This document shows positions 7,514-14,772 of a stretch of DNA of 61,446 bases, in pieces. The position numbers and the translations under genes were made by a program. This DNA comes from a virus. The DNA lies in the IMG/VR virus record IMGVR_UViG_3300036851_000232, positions 1 through 61,446 of that record; one strand, given 5' to 3'. How positions within the stretch are numbered: position 1 is the first letter of the stretch; each line of letters opens with the position of its first letter. The notes under the pieces were generated by a model. It was not told the DNA's origin, ran no database searches, and saw nothing but the letters and a program-made list of their open reading frames with translations.

Positions 7514-7884
7514 GATGCCACTCCCGGCTCGGTCGGGGCGGGAAGGACGGGTCGCCACAGGTAGCATTCATCGCCATTGGCCCACCGGTATTCGATGCGG
7601 AACGTGCCTGAGGGGGGCCGGTACGGCACGTCGAAGCCGGTGCATTCCATGGGGTAGATATCGGCGGTAATGAATGCCCCGACGTTGCAGAACGTCAGCG
7701 GAGGGCTGTCGTGCTGCGGTTGGCCGTCCTCGTCGTAGTCCTGGCGGCAGTGCGGCCGGTCGTCGTACGACACCGTGGACATGTCGGTGTTGCGGAACGG
7801 GCAGCACCATTCGAGGTGCATGCTGTCCTGTTCGAGGACGAGGGTCATGGTGTGGCCGTCGTCGTGCCACGTCGGTTCGCTCAT
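7510..7884 (-). CDS. Hypothetical protein, 124 aa
   Basis: Starts MSEPTWHDDGH; beta-rich composition with many aromatic residues and cysteines (WCCPF, HCRQDYDEDG). A conserved-looking phage protein of unknown role between the resolvase gene and small membrane-protein genes. Confidence 0.6.
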   Translation of the reverse strand: MSEPTWHDDGHTMTLVLEQDSMHLEWCCPFRNTDMSTVSYDDRPHCRQDYDEDGQPQHDSPPLTFCNVGAFITADIYPMECTGFDVPYRPPSGTFRIEYRWANGDECYLWRPVLPAPTEPGVAS

Positions 7885-8051
7885 GTCGTTGCCTCGCTGA
7901 CTGGTAGTACTCGTCCGACGCGGGCGCGGGCATCCTGGTCGTACTGCCGCACCGCGAGCCGCTCAGCTTGGAGTTCCCGGTTGAGGGCGCGGACGCCGAG
8001 CGCCCAGGTGAGGGCGGCGCCAGCGGTGAACGCGACCACGAGGCGGGTCAT
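7881..8051 (-). CDS. Small membrane-anchored protein, 56 aa
   Basis: ATG 8051 overlaps the lipoprotein stop (ATGA). One transmembrane helix near residues 4-22 (VVAFTAGAALTWALGV) followed by a charged helix. Works perhaps with the neighbouring lipoprotein at the cell envelope. Confidence 0.6.
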   Translation of the reverse strand: MTRLVVAFTAGAALTWALGVRALNRELQAERLAVRQYDQDARARVGRVLPVSEATT

Positions 8052-8299
8052 CGCAGCCTCCCGGCGGGGCATTGAGTGTCCAATTCGGGGACCCGCAGGA
8101 CAGGGGCGTAGTCGCGGGTGGTGGTGATGAACGCGACGCCGTGGACGCAGATGAGGGAGAGGTTGGGGAACCGGTTGATGTGCTGGTACACCTCGACCTT
8201 GTCCGGTTTCTGCGCGTGGACGCCTTCGATGTCTTGCAGGGTGGACGTGCAGCCGGTGAGCGCCAGCGCAGTCAGCGCAACGAGGATGAGGCGGGTCAC
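8048..8299 (-). CDS. Putative lipoprotein, 83 aa
   Basis: GTG 8299. Hydrophobic signal followed by a lipobox LALTGC at residues about 12-17, then a 65-residue soluble part with two more cysteines. A phage-encoded early lipoprotein could block further infection (superinfection exclusion); that role is inferred from type and context only. Confidence 0.65.
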   Translation of the reverse strand: MTRLILVALTALALTGCTSTLQDIEGVHAQKPDKVEVYQHINRFPNLSLICVHGVAFITTTRDYAPVLRVPELDTQCPAGRLR

Positions 8300-8538
8300 G
8301 TCGTCCTCCTGAGCACCCGCGTGGCCGTCTGGTGGTTGGGGGCGTTCTCGGTAGCGCCGCAGCGGAGGCAGCACAGGCGGTGTTCGGGGTCGCGCCGGAA
8401 CTCGTGGGTGAGCGGCTCCAACGCGGCTGCGAGACGCCCGTTGGTGGCCCGTTCGCGGTGCAGCAGCTCGCGGAGGTATTCGGCTTCGCGGAGCGCCCGG
8501 TCGACGTCGCTGAGGCTGACGTGGTCGACGAGGCTCAT
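8296..8538 (-). CDS. Hypothetical protein with helix and CxxC, 80 aa
   Basis: ATG 8538 overlaps the upstream 38-residue gene. Residues 10-45 are a charged helix; CCLRCGATENAPNH forms a knuckle near the end. Function unknown. Confidence 0.55.
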   Translation of the reverse strand: MSLVDHVSLSDVDRALREAEYLRELLHRERATNGRLAAALEPLTHEFRRDPEHRLCCLRCGATENAPNHQTATRVLRRTT

Positions 8539-8651
8539 GCTGGCCACCGTCTCGTCATGGCGCAGCCGGGTCTGCGGCTGGCAAACCAGATGGCGGGCCA
8601 CACCACCGCGCGGAACACGCGGCGGCACAGCTCCACGATTCGGCTGGTCAT
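8535..8651 (-). CDS. Very small hydrophobic/basic protein, 38 aa
   Basis: ATG 8651 to TGA, with ATGA overlaps on both sides. A central hydrophobic stretch (VFRAVVWPAIWFA) is flanked by arginines. Its place in an unbroken chain of coupled genes supports it being real. Confidence 0.45.
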   Translation of the reverse strand: MTSRIVELCRRVFRAVVWPAIWFASRRPGCAMTRRWPA

Positions 8652-9259
8652 GTCCGCTGCCCGGCTTGGGCGAGGAGGGCCTGCAGGGCGGCAGGGTTGA
8701 GGTTCGCCAGCGCGGCCTGCGCCTCCGGGGTGAGCCCACCGTTCCCTGGTGCCGCAGCAGGCGCTGCGGCGGGAGTGGCCACCGGTTGCGGCGTGGTCTG
8801 GGTCGCCTGGCCGGTGCCGAGGAAAGCGCCCGTGGTGGTCGCTGCGGGCTTCGTGTATTCGGCGGTGTATTCCTTCGGTGCGGAGATGCCGCGCGCCGCC
8901 GGGACGCCGTCCTTCGTGTATGTGACGTACAGGTCGCCGTCGCGTTCGATGTTCTTCGCGCCAACGGCGCGGAGTGCGTCGCGGACTGCGTTGGTGAGGT
9001 TCTTGCCCTTGATATACAGGCGACGGACACCGTCGTCGTCATCGATGTCAGGGTCGCACAGCCCGGTTTGCACATCGACGATGAGCTGCATCTTCGGGTC
9101 ACCGGACGGCCAGGTCAGCGGTTCGCGAGTCTGAAAGTCGGTTTGCTGCCGCACTTCCGGGTCGTTGACGATGCGGCCACCGATGCGGGTGCCGGGGGTT
9201 TCGAACTTCGCGGCCGGCGCGCCGCCGCCGGACAGGAATTGCTCGGGGGTCATGTTCAT
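8648..9259 (-). CDS. Putative single-stranded DNA-binding protein
   Basis: The product of 203 residues starts MNMTPEQFLSGGGAPAAKF, has a beta-rich core (residues 20-125, with IGGRIVNDPEVRQQTDF and LYVTYTKDG) and a flexible Ala/Pro-rich C-terminal third. This build and its place beside a RecB/Cas4-like nuclease fit the actinophage proteins thought to coat single-stranded DNA, though I recognise the style more than a named family. It would act with Prim-Pol and the nuclease in replication or recombination. Confidence 0.55.
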   Translation of the reverse strand: MNMTPEQFLSGGGAPAAKFETPGTRIGGRIVNDPEVRQQTDFQTREPLTWPSGDPKMQLIVDVQTGLCDPDIDDDDGVRRLYIKGKNLTNAVRDALRAVGAKNIERDGDLYVTYTKDGVPAARGISAPKEYTAEYTKPAATTTGAFLGTGQATQTTPQPVATPAAAPAAAPGNGGLTPEAQAALANLNPAALQALLAQAGQRT

Positions 9260-10104
9260 GGTCTTGGTCCTTCCTGATGGGTTGATCCGTTGACGAGTTG
9301 TTGCAGCGGGTCGGGGTAGTGGTCCCGGTTCGGGTCGCCGGGGCATGCCCGGGTCAAGTCCGTGGCTCCCGGGACATACCAGGCGCAGTGAGTGCAGTAG
9401 TCAGGTGCGGTGGGCATGAGTGCCAGCGCTTGCGGTCCGAGCTGGTCGAGGAGCACCTTGACCTGGTTGGCGCGGTCGAACGCGTCGCGGGTGTTCGTGC
9501 AATCGTGGGGCTTGTGCCACAGGTGCGTGTCAGCGAGTTCGCCGTCGCGGGGCAGGAACATGACGGCGACCGTGGCGACGGGGAGGCCGCGTGCTTCCCA
9601 GCCGCAGCCGTAGCAGTCGGCCTGCACTTCGTACTCGGGTCCGGGGCCGTCCGCCCGGTACTGTTTGATCTTGTTGCGGGTTGTTATCTTGTAATCAATA
9701 ACCGTTGCAGTCACCCGGTCATACAGATCACATGAGCCGTCGATGTCCTGCTCGCCGATCTGGCCGGTGCGCACCTTCATTTCCACCAGCCACCGAGCCA
9801 CATCAAGGCTGCGGTTGGCTTCGGTGAACACGTCGGCGAGCCACGCGTGGACAGCAGAGCCGATAGCTGGTTTCCACGGAGCTGGTCGTCGAGTCGCTGG
9901 TGAAGTCTCCGCGATTCGATGCGCCAATTTCCGGGTGCAAGGTGTGCCTAAGCCAGATGGGCCAATCCGTGTCTGTCGACTTCGCGGAGTACCAACGATG
10001 GCCTCGCCGATGAGGTGCAGCAGCTCGTCGCGGAGCAGGCCAGGATCGGCTCCGACGCTCATGTCGAGCGGCGGCAGCTGGGACAGGTCGGCTGGTGCGG
10101 TCAT
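9256..10104 (-). CDS. RecB/Cas4-like PD-(D/E)xK nuclease
   Basis: Motifs in order: GSAVHAWLADVF (conserved His, near residue 83), GSCDLYD and VIDYKITT (the D and the ExK-type core, residues about 122-142), and EVQADCYGCGWE (the QxxxY-like motif). CTHCAWYVPG and CPGD near the C-terminus could hold an iron-sulfur cluster as in Cas4 and AddB nucleases. Likely a DNA end-processing exonuclease for phage recombination. The segment encoding the core is less GC-rich than its surroundings. Confidence 0.8.
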   Translation of the reverse strand: MTAPADLSQLPPLDMSVGADPGLLRDELLHLIGEAIVGTPRSRQTRIGPSGLGTPCTRKLAHRIAETSPATRRPAPWKPAIGSAVHAWLADVFTEANRSLDVARWLVEMKVRTGQIGEQDIDGSCDLYDRVTATVIDYKITTRNKIKQYRADGPGPEYEVQADCYGCGWEARGLPVATVAVMFLPRDGELADTHLWHKPHDCTNTRDAFDRANQVKVLLDQLGPQALALMPTAPDYCTHCAWYVPGATDLTRACPGDPNRDHYPDPLQQLVNGSTHQEGPRP

Positions 10105-10250
10105 TCGCTACCGCCCGATGTCCAAAGCTCAAATCGATCGGCTTGTCGTCCGCACCAGTCGAGGTAGTCGAATAGCCGGTTGTATGCGGCTTCAGTTTCG
10201 GGATCATCGTCAGGTTCCCAGATGACTTCTCCCCATTCGATCGGCGCCAT
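10101..10250 (-). CDS. Small acidic protein, 49 aa (paralogue of 1053-1193)
   Basis: ATG 10250, ATGA overlap with the nuclease gene. Begins MAPIEWGE and ends ADRFELWTSGG, matching the product of 1053-1193 over most of its length. Two copies nine kilobases apart suggest duplication within the early region. Unknown function. Confidence 0.6.
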   Translation of the reverse strand: MAPIEWGEVIWEPDDDPETEAAYNRLFDYLDWCGRQADRFELWTSGGSE

Positions 10251-10585
10251 CACTGGATGACCACCCTCGGCTCACCGACGTCGATCATGCACAGTTCCTG
10301 GATCGCTGGCGGCAGCAGTCGCTTGACCGCCTTGGCGTCGTACACCTCGATGCGGCACAGGGCGCGTAGGTCGTCGCTGGGCAGCATCGCCGCGCCCTTG
10401 TCCGGGTCGAAGCGCCGGTTCGGCTGGACGGCGACCTTGCCGTCACCGACCGTTTCAGCAAAGCCGGGCTGGTGGGCGTCGCGAATACGGCGTTTGATCT
10501 CGGCCTGTTCCTCGCTGATGGCGGCGGCGGTGTCATTGAGCTCGAGGTAACGCTTGCGCAGGTGGGCGAGGTCATCGGGTGTCAT
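10250..10585 (-). CDS. Hypothetical protein, 111 aa
   Basis: N-terminal coiled helix (LAHLRKRYLELNDTAAAISE), then a beta-rich half. The size and its place just before a RecB-like nuclease recall small recombination accessory proteins, but no motif proves it. Confidence 0.55.
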   Translation of the reverse strand: MTPDDLAHLRKRYLELNDTAAAISEEQAEIKRRIRDAHQPGFAETVGDGKVAVQPNRRFDPDKGAAMLPSDDLRALCRIEVYDAKAVKRLLPPAIQELCMIDVGEPRVVIQ

Positions 10586-11127
10586 AGCTGGTCGCCTTCT
10601 TCGTCATCGGTTGGTTCGGGTAGTTCCGGTTCGTCGGCCCAACCCAGCGTCCATGCGAGTGCGCAGTGGATGCCGTCCACGTAGTGCCGGTCCCCGGTCG
10701 CGGGGAAGTCCCGGGTGATGATCGCGTCGGCGTGCTTGGCGAGGCGTTCCACGTCGGCCAGCTGGGCGGGCCCGATGTGCCCGGCGCGCAGCTGCGCTAC
10801 CTCCTGCTCGAGGTGGACGGCGATGTCCTTCGCGCGGCGGTGCGACGCCCACTCGTCGAGACGCTGCTGCCGCTCTTCGTTTGCGCGTTCGCGTTGCATG
10901 GCGGAGTAGCAGGGGTTGCATAGCGCGGACGCCCAGGAGCCGCATGCGATGCCGCAGTGTTGGCAGGGGATCCGGCCGCAGTCGGGGCAGCCGTAGGCGT
11001 AGCCGCCGGGCGTCGGAACGAGTTCGCGGCCGGGGTGGTTCGGGCAGCGCTTCTCCCCGCACGGTTGTAGCGGCGCGTCTTGGTGGGCCTTTTCGGCGGA
11101 GAGGATCCGGTCGAGGTGGCCGCTCAC
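10582..11127 (-). CDS. Multi-zinc-finger protein, 181 aa
   Basis: Contains at least four CxxC or CxxH units within residues 23-75 (CGEKRCPNHPG, CPDCG, CQHCG, CNPC), then a long helix rich in Arg/Gln/Glu and an acidic end. Likely nucleic-acid or protein binding; the order looks like a helicase-loader-type zinc head but no catalytic motif is present. Confidence 0.6.
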   Translation of the reverse strand: MSGHLDRILSAEKAHQDAPLQPCGEKRCPNHPGRELVPTPGGYAYGCPDCGRIPCQHCGIACGSWASALCNPCYSAMQRERANEERQQRLDEWASHRRAKDIAVHLEQEVAQLRAGHIGPAQLADVERLAKHADAIITRDFPATGDRHYVDGIHCALAWTLGWADEPELPEPTDDEEGDQL

Positions 11128-11396
11128 GATGCACCGCCTCGGCCGGCGTCTGCGATCTTGCGGAGGCGGGCGACGCCGGTGCCCGTGGACTCGATGAGGC
11201 GGCAGGCCTCCACGTAGCCGGGGAAGCCGAGGGCGAGCCGTGCCCGGTTCCCCGGGTCGGCGCGCGTGATGGCGGATAGCAGCTTGGCGATGAAGTCGCC
11301 GGGCGGGTAGCCGATACGGGCTTCATGATCGGCGCAGCCGTAATGCCACAGCACCTGGTGGGCGATCTCCGGTGTGATGACGGTGCGGTCAGACAT
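11124..11396 (-). CDS. Hypothetical protein, 90 aa
   Basis: Starts MSDRTVITPEIAHQVLWHYG. All-helical, matching in style a short family common in actinophage early operons (the line IGYPPGDFIAKLLSAI is characteristic of it). Function unknown. Confidence 0.6.
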   Translation of the reverse strand: MSDRTVITPEIAHQVLWHYGCADHEARIGYPPGDFIAKLLSAITRADPGNRARLALGFPGYVEACRLIESTGTGVARLRKIADAGRGGAS

Positions 11397-11625
11397 CGTT
11401 GACCTCCCGGCATCGGCGCCTCAGCGCGAGCAGGTCGACCGTTGCCATCGGCAGGTCAATCAGCATGTCCGCGTCGGCCAGGGTGAAGCCGTGGGCTTCG
11501 AGTACGGCGACCCAGCCGGTGAGGATCTGCTCGGCGCCGTCGAGCTCGCGGTCGGTGAGGCGGGTGCGTTGCAGGCGTTGCGCGGCGAGTTCGACGCGCT
11601 GCCGCGGCGTGTGCTGGGGGGTCAT
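11389..11625 (-). CDS. Helical hypothetical protein, 78 aa
   Basis: ATG 11625 with ATGA overlap upstream. Basic first half, leucine-rich second half. No motif. Confidence 0.5.
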   Translation of the reverse strand: MTPQHTPRQRVELAAQRLQRTRLTDRELDGAEQILTGWVAVLEAHGFTLADADMLIDLPMATVDLLALRRRCREVNDV

Positions 11626-11792
11626 CGCCAGGCTCCTGTCGCGGTGTCGCGTTCCTTGTAGGCGAAGAACATCGACCCGGCGTTGAATCCGGCGCAGGTC
11701 CAGGCGATCGCGGCGGCCGGGTTGTCGTTGGCGATCGCGAAGGCGAGGTTCGTCACGGCGAGGATGATCAGGACGACAGCGAGGGACTTCAT
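11622..11792 (-). CDS. Small membrane protein, 56 aa
   Basis: ATG 11792. Two hydrophobic stretches (LAVVLIILAVTNLAFAIA and AAAIAWTCAGFNAGSMFF) make a helical hairpin in the membrane. Early rather than late position argues against a holin. Confidence 0.6.
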   Translation of the reverse strand: MKSLAVVLIILAVTNLAFAIANDNPAAAIAWTCAGFNAGSMFFAYKERDTATGAWR

Positions 11793-12019
11793 GCCGCACC
11801 TCCGCAGTCGGCGTAGGGCTCGCAGCTGCGGTGGCAGTCGGTATGGATGAGCGTCTCGTGGTGATCGCAGTAGGTGGCCTGGCCCTTGACCGGGCAGGGG
11901 TGGTCCTGGCACACGTACCCGTTGCAGCCGGGGCAGGTCGCGGCCTGCTGGCAGCACACGCCCAGCTCGGGGTCCGGCGCGGTGTCCGGGATGGCGGCGC
12001 GCACTATGCGGGCGGTCAC
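11789..12019 (-). CDS. Cys/His-rich small protein, 76 aa
   Basis: GTG 12019. About twelve cysteines and histidines in CPGC, CQDHPC, CDHHE and CHRSC clusters, enough for two or three zinc sites. Unknown role. Confidence 0.55.
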   Translation of the reverse strand: MTARIVRAAIPDTAPDPELGVCCQQAATCPGCNGYVCQDHPCPVKGQATYCDHHETLIHTDCHRSCEPYADCGGAA

Positions 12020-12339
12020 GATGCGTCCCCGCTGGTCTGGTCGGGGTGGGGGAGGAGGACGAGTGGCCGGCCGGACAGGCACGGCAGGGCGCGGGCCTCG
12101 AGCTGGCGGTGGACGAGCCGGACGGTTTCCTCGGTGCCGGCGAGCAGGCGTCGCAGTTCCGCGTTGTCGCGGTGGGCGGCGCGGCGGGCGTCATCGGTGG
12201 TGGCGAGCTCGCGGGCGGTGTGTTCGCGGTCGGCGCGGACCGCGGCGAGTGTCTTGGTGAGGCGGTGCCGGTCGGCGAGCAGCGCGAGGGCGACCGCGGC
12301 GGTGGCGACGAGGAGGGCGGCGGTCACGGGGCCGGTCAT
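12016..12339 (-). CDS. Membrane-anchored coiled-coil protein, 107 aa
   Basis: ATG 12339. N-terminal transmembrane helix (TAALLVATAAVALALLA) followed by a charged coiled coil of about 60 residues. It looks spanin-like in shape but lies far from the lysis genes. Confidence 0.6.
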   Translation of the reverse strand: MTGPVTAALLVATAAVALALLADRHRLTKTLAAVRADREHTARELATTDDARRAAHRDNAELRRLLAGTEETVRLVHRQLEARALPCLSGRPLVLLPHPDQTSGDAS

Positions 12340-12644
12340 GGCGTGCCCCGTTCGTCGCCGCGGACCGGTGCGTAGGCATGCACCCGGATGCCCTGCCATG
12401 TCCCGTCGGCGACGTGGTGCGCGCTACCGTCCTCGGACTCGTGCACGTGGCGGGTGTCTTCGGTGGCGCCGATCGGGGCGGCGATCTGGTCGAGGATGGC
12501 GAGGCGGGCCGCGGCGTCCCCGGCGTCGGCTGGCACCTGGATCTCGATGTCGGAGCTGATGATGATGTACAGGCGCGGCAGGTCCGGGATCTCGTCGAGG
12601 AGGTCCGCGGCGGCGCGGAGGACGCGGGCCTGGGCGGCGGTCAC
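12336..12644 (-). CDS. Hypothetical protein, 102 aa
   Basis: Starts MTAAQARVLRAAADLLDE; mixed alpha/beta with IIISSDIEIQV strand and a His-rich middle (DTRHVHESEDGSAHHV). Coupled by ATGA overlaps. Unknown. Confidence 0.55.
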   Translation of the reverse strand: MTAAQARVLRAAADLLDEIPDLPRLYIIISSDIEIQVPADAGDAAARLAILDQIAAPIGATEDTRHVHESEDGSAHHVADGTWQGIRVHAYAPVRGDERGTP

Positions 12645-12976
12645 GACGGTTCACCGATCAGCGAGATAAGCCCTGTGAGCCGCCCTACGTCGTGCGGCCG
12701 GAAGGTTCGGTAGTCATCGGTGTGATCAAAGCCGTCTTGGTCGCAGCGGCAGTCAGGCCCCTCCTGGTCGTCGCATGGGCAGCCGAGGGAATCGGGTTGC
12801 AGGATGACGTGGCCTTCCTCGCATTCGACCTGCCACGTGCTGCTGTGCGCGTCGCCGGGCTCAATGGCCTTGCCTGCGAGCAGGTCATCCGGCAGGAGGC
12901 TGTAGCTGCCGGACCAGACGATGTGCAGTGGTACACCGCAGTTCGGCATCGGGCAGGGAACGTCGTACTCGCTCAT
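12641..12976 (-). CDS. Acidic Cys-rich protein, 111 aa
   Basis: CPMPNCG at the start and CPCDDQEGPDCRCDQDG later could bind metal. Acidic overall. Coupled to both neighbours by short overlaps. No family recognised. Confidence 0.55.
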   Translation of the reverse strand: MSEYDVPCPMPNCGVPLHIVWSGSYSLLPDDLLAGKAIEPGDAHSSTWQVECEEGHVILQPDSLGCPCDDQEGPDCRCDQDGFDHTDDYRTFRPHDVGRLTGLISLIGEPS

Positions 12977-13254
12977 CGCACACCCGCCCAGGACATGACC
13001 CCGCCGGCGAGCAGGAACAGCGCCAGCGGGGCCCAGGTGAACCCGATCGCCGTCGTCCCGGCGTCGCGGGTGGCCCAGGCGCGGAGCGCGGGTCCGGCGC
13101 CGGTGACGGCCTGGTCGAGGCGGTCCATGGCGGCGGCGAGGTGCCGGGCCTTCGCGGTCTCGAGCGCGACCATCGGGTAGTCGGTGCCGCGCTCGTCGAG
13201 CTCGTCGACGCCGACGGTGAAGCCGGGGGCGTCGGGGGTGTGGCTGTCGTTCAC
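12973..13254 (-). CDS. C-tail-anchored membrane protein, 93 aa
   Basis: Soluble helical first two thirds and a single C-terminal hydrophobic helix (WAPLALFLLAGGVMSWAG). First gene after a hairpin at 13308-13336. Confidence 0.55.
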   Translation of the reverse strand: MNDSHTPDAPGFTVGVDELDERGTDYPMVALETAKARHLAAAMDRLDQAVTGAGPALRAWATRDAGTTAIGFTWAPLALFLLAGGVMSWAGVR

Positions 13255-13307
13255 GGGGTGCTCCGTTCGTGTCGTGGTGTACTTGTGGGTGCCGGGTGCT
13301 CCGGCGT

Positions 13308-13336
13308 GGCCCCGACCGGTGCAGGCGGTCGGGGCC
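13308..13336. terminator. Hairpin, possible attenuator
   Basis: Ten-base perfect arms GGCCCCGACC / GGTCGGGGCC with a nine-base loop, between two leftward genes. Followed by TTTCGTT on the + strand only, so it is a weak candidate for leftward termination; it may be a partial stop or RNA-processing point. Confidence 0.45.
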
Positions 13337-13342
13337 TTTCGT

Positions 13343-13444
13343 TCAGCTCCAGCTGTCAGCTGCGCGGGCGGCGACAGCGCCCCACGTGAGCAGCGCGGTG
13401 GCGGCGAGCGCCAGCACGGCGACGATGCGCTTGCGAGTGAACAT
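13343..13444 (-). CDS. Tiny signal-like peptide, 33 aa
   Basis: ATG 13444 with a strong site GGGGGGAA just upstream. MFTRKR followed by a hydrophobic helix ending A-R-A-A-D-S-W-S, like a cleavable signal or a single-pass membrane peptide. Ends directly before the hairpin. Confidence 0.5.
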   Translation of the reverse strand: MFTRKRIVAVLALAATALLTWGAVAARAADSWS

Positions 13445-13459
13445 TGGGTTCCCCCCTCT

Positions 13460-13591
13460 CTAGGTGAGCGAGATGACGGCGACGATGATCACGCCGATGA
13501 GCAGCCATCCGGCGGCACCGAGCAGCACGCCGAACGTGAGACCACGCGCAGGGGCGAGCGAATCGTCATCGGGTGGGCGGCGGGTGATCAT
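13460..13591 (-). CDS. Small membrane protein, 43 aa
   Basis: ATG 13591 overlaps the HNH gene stop (ATGA). Charged N-terminus followed by one long hydrophobic helix (GAAGWLLIGVIIVAVISL). Unknown role. Confidence 0.5.
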   Translation of the reverse strand: MITRRPPDDDSLAPARGLTFGVLLGAAGWLLIGVIIVAVISLT

Positions 13592-14532
13592 GCCGATTCG
13601 CCTATGCGGTCGTTCTTGCTGGCGTTACACGGCTCACACAGCGTTTGGAGGTTGTCGAGCGCGTTCGAACCGCCGCGGCTGTACGGCCATTTGTGATCTA
13701 CGGTCAACTGGTCGCTGCGCTCGCATTCGACGCACTTCCAGCCGTCCCGCTCGTACACCTGGCGCCGCACCTTGTCGGAGATGCTTGGCCGCTCGCTCGG
13801 GATGGCGTCGAAGAGTGTGGGTGCCTCACGGATTCCGTTGAGGACGGAGATGACCAGCCATGCCGTGCGCTGGTTGTTCATGTTCCCGATGAGCAACGAC
13901 GACGACGGTTTCAGATGCAGCGCGTCGGCGAGGTTCTCCCGGAAGTAGGCTTCCCCGTTCTTCCGCTGGAGCTCGAACGCTCCCCAGTCGCGCAGCATGA
14001 GGTTGTTCCAGCCCAGCTCGTCGTGGAACTTCAGTCGCGGCATCCACGCGAACCGGCGTGCCCCGGATGCCGGTTCTTGGCCCGCGTCGAAGAGGACCAT
14101 CTGCGGTAACTCAGCGGACGCCGGGTTCGCCTCGAATGCGACTTCGATCGCGTCGGGCTGGATGACGGCGAGGCTCAAGCGCTTGGCGTTCGCCTCCTTG
14201 ACGCTGCCGATCAGGTAGGGCTTGAGAAGCTGAGCCCTCTTGTGATCGGGCATCTGGCCGACCGGTTCGAATGACTGGTTGATCCACTCGTGCGCGCCTG
14301 GGGTCCGGTCGCCGGCCACTTGGAACGATTCGTCGCGGCTGTCTTTCGGGTTGCGTTGCAGTGGGACGCGGTAGACGCCCCACCGCTTGGGTGCGTCCCG
14401 GCGGGCGAGCGGGTAGACGCGGATCAGCTTCCGGTACTCAGCGCTGACGCCAGCGGAGCAGACGAAGACGCGGCCGTCGCTGTTGGGTTCGGGCACGGTG
14501 GTGCCGAGCATCACGAAGTCTTCGAGGATCAT
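13588..14532 (-). CDS. HNH endonuclease with a large unknown N-terminal domain
   Basis: The C-terminal 60 residues are a full HNH nuclease: CVEC near residue 268, LTVDHKWPYSRGG (catalytic His), NLQTLCEPCNASK (second Cys pair and Asn). The first 230 residues form a separate domain starting VFVCSAGVSAEYRKLIRVYPL that I cannot place. 314 residues. Comes right after a 78-residue gene and the ParB-like gene. It may be a homing-type, host-attacking or defence nuclease; the fused sensor-like domain favours the latter two. Confidence 0.85.
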   Translation of the reverse strand: MILEDFVMLGTTVPEPNSDGRVFVCSAGVSAEYRKLIRVYPLARRDAPKRWGVYRVPLQRNPKDSRDESFQVAGDRTPGAHEWINQSFEPVGQMPDHKRAQLLKPYLIGSVKEANAKRLSLAVIQPDAIEVAFEANPASAELPQMVLFDAGQEPASGARRFAWMPRLKFHDELGWNNLMLRDWGAFELQRKNGEAYFRENLADALHLKPSSSLLIGNMNNQRTAWLVISVLNGIREAPTLFDAIPSERPSISDKVRRQVYERDGWKCVECERSDQLTVDHKWPYSRGGSNALDNLQTLCEPCNASKNDRIGESA

Positions 14533-14535
14533 TGC

Positions 14536-14772
14536 TCAGCTCTCCCACACCCAGTAGCCGGGCCACCGGACCTCACCGAGATCAACACCGTTGACTTCTG
14601 ACTGCTGCTGGAGCTGAAGAGCTACGACCATGCGCAAGATCGACGTCGCTCGATCATCGGAGGCAAAGAAATCAGCGATGGCCAATTCGGTGCCCTCGTG
14701 GTTGATCCATGTGTGCTCCAACAGCGCACCCACGAGACGCCGGTACTGCTCGACTAGCTCAGTCGTGGTCAT
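14536..14772 (-). CDS. Small helical protein, 78 aa
   Basis: ATG 14772 overlaps the ParB-like gene stop. Helical, acidic, with a long Leu/Gln helix (SILRMVVALQLQQQ). Sandwiched between the ParB-like and HNH genes, so perhaps a partner or inhibitor of the nuclease. Confidence 0.55.
   Translation of the reverse strand: MTTTELVEQYRRLVGALLEHTWINHEGTELAIADFFASDDRATSILRMVVALQLQQQSEVNGVDLGEVRWPGYWVWES

Noticed and set aside
8072-9277. + strand frame of about 400 codons in the early region
   Set aside because: It runs opposite six coupled leftward genes, including a lipoprotein with lipobox; no credible protein features.
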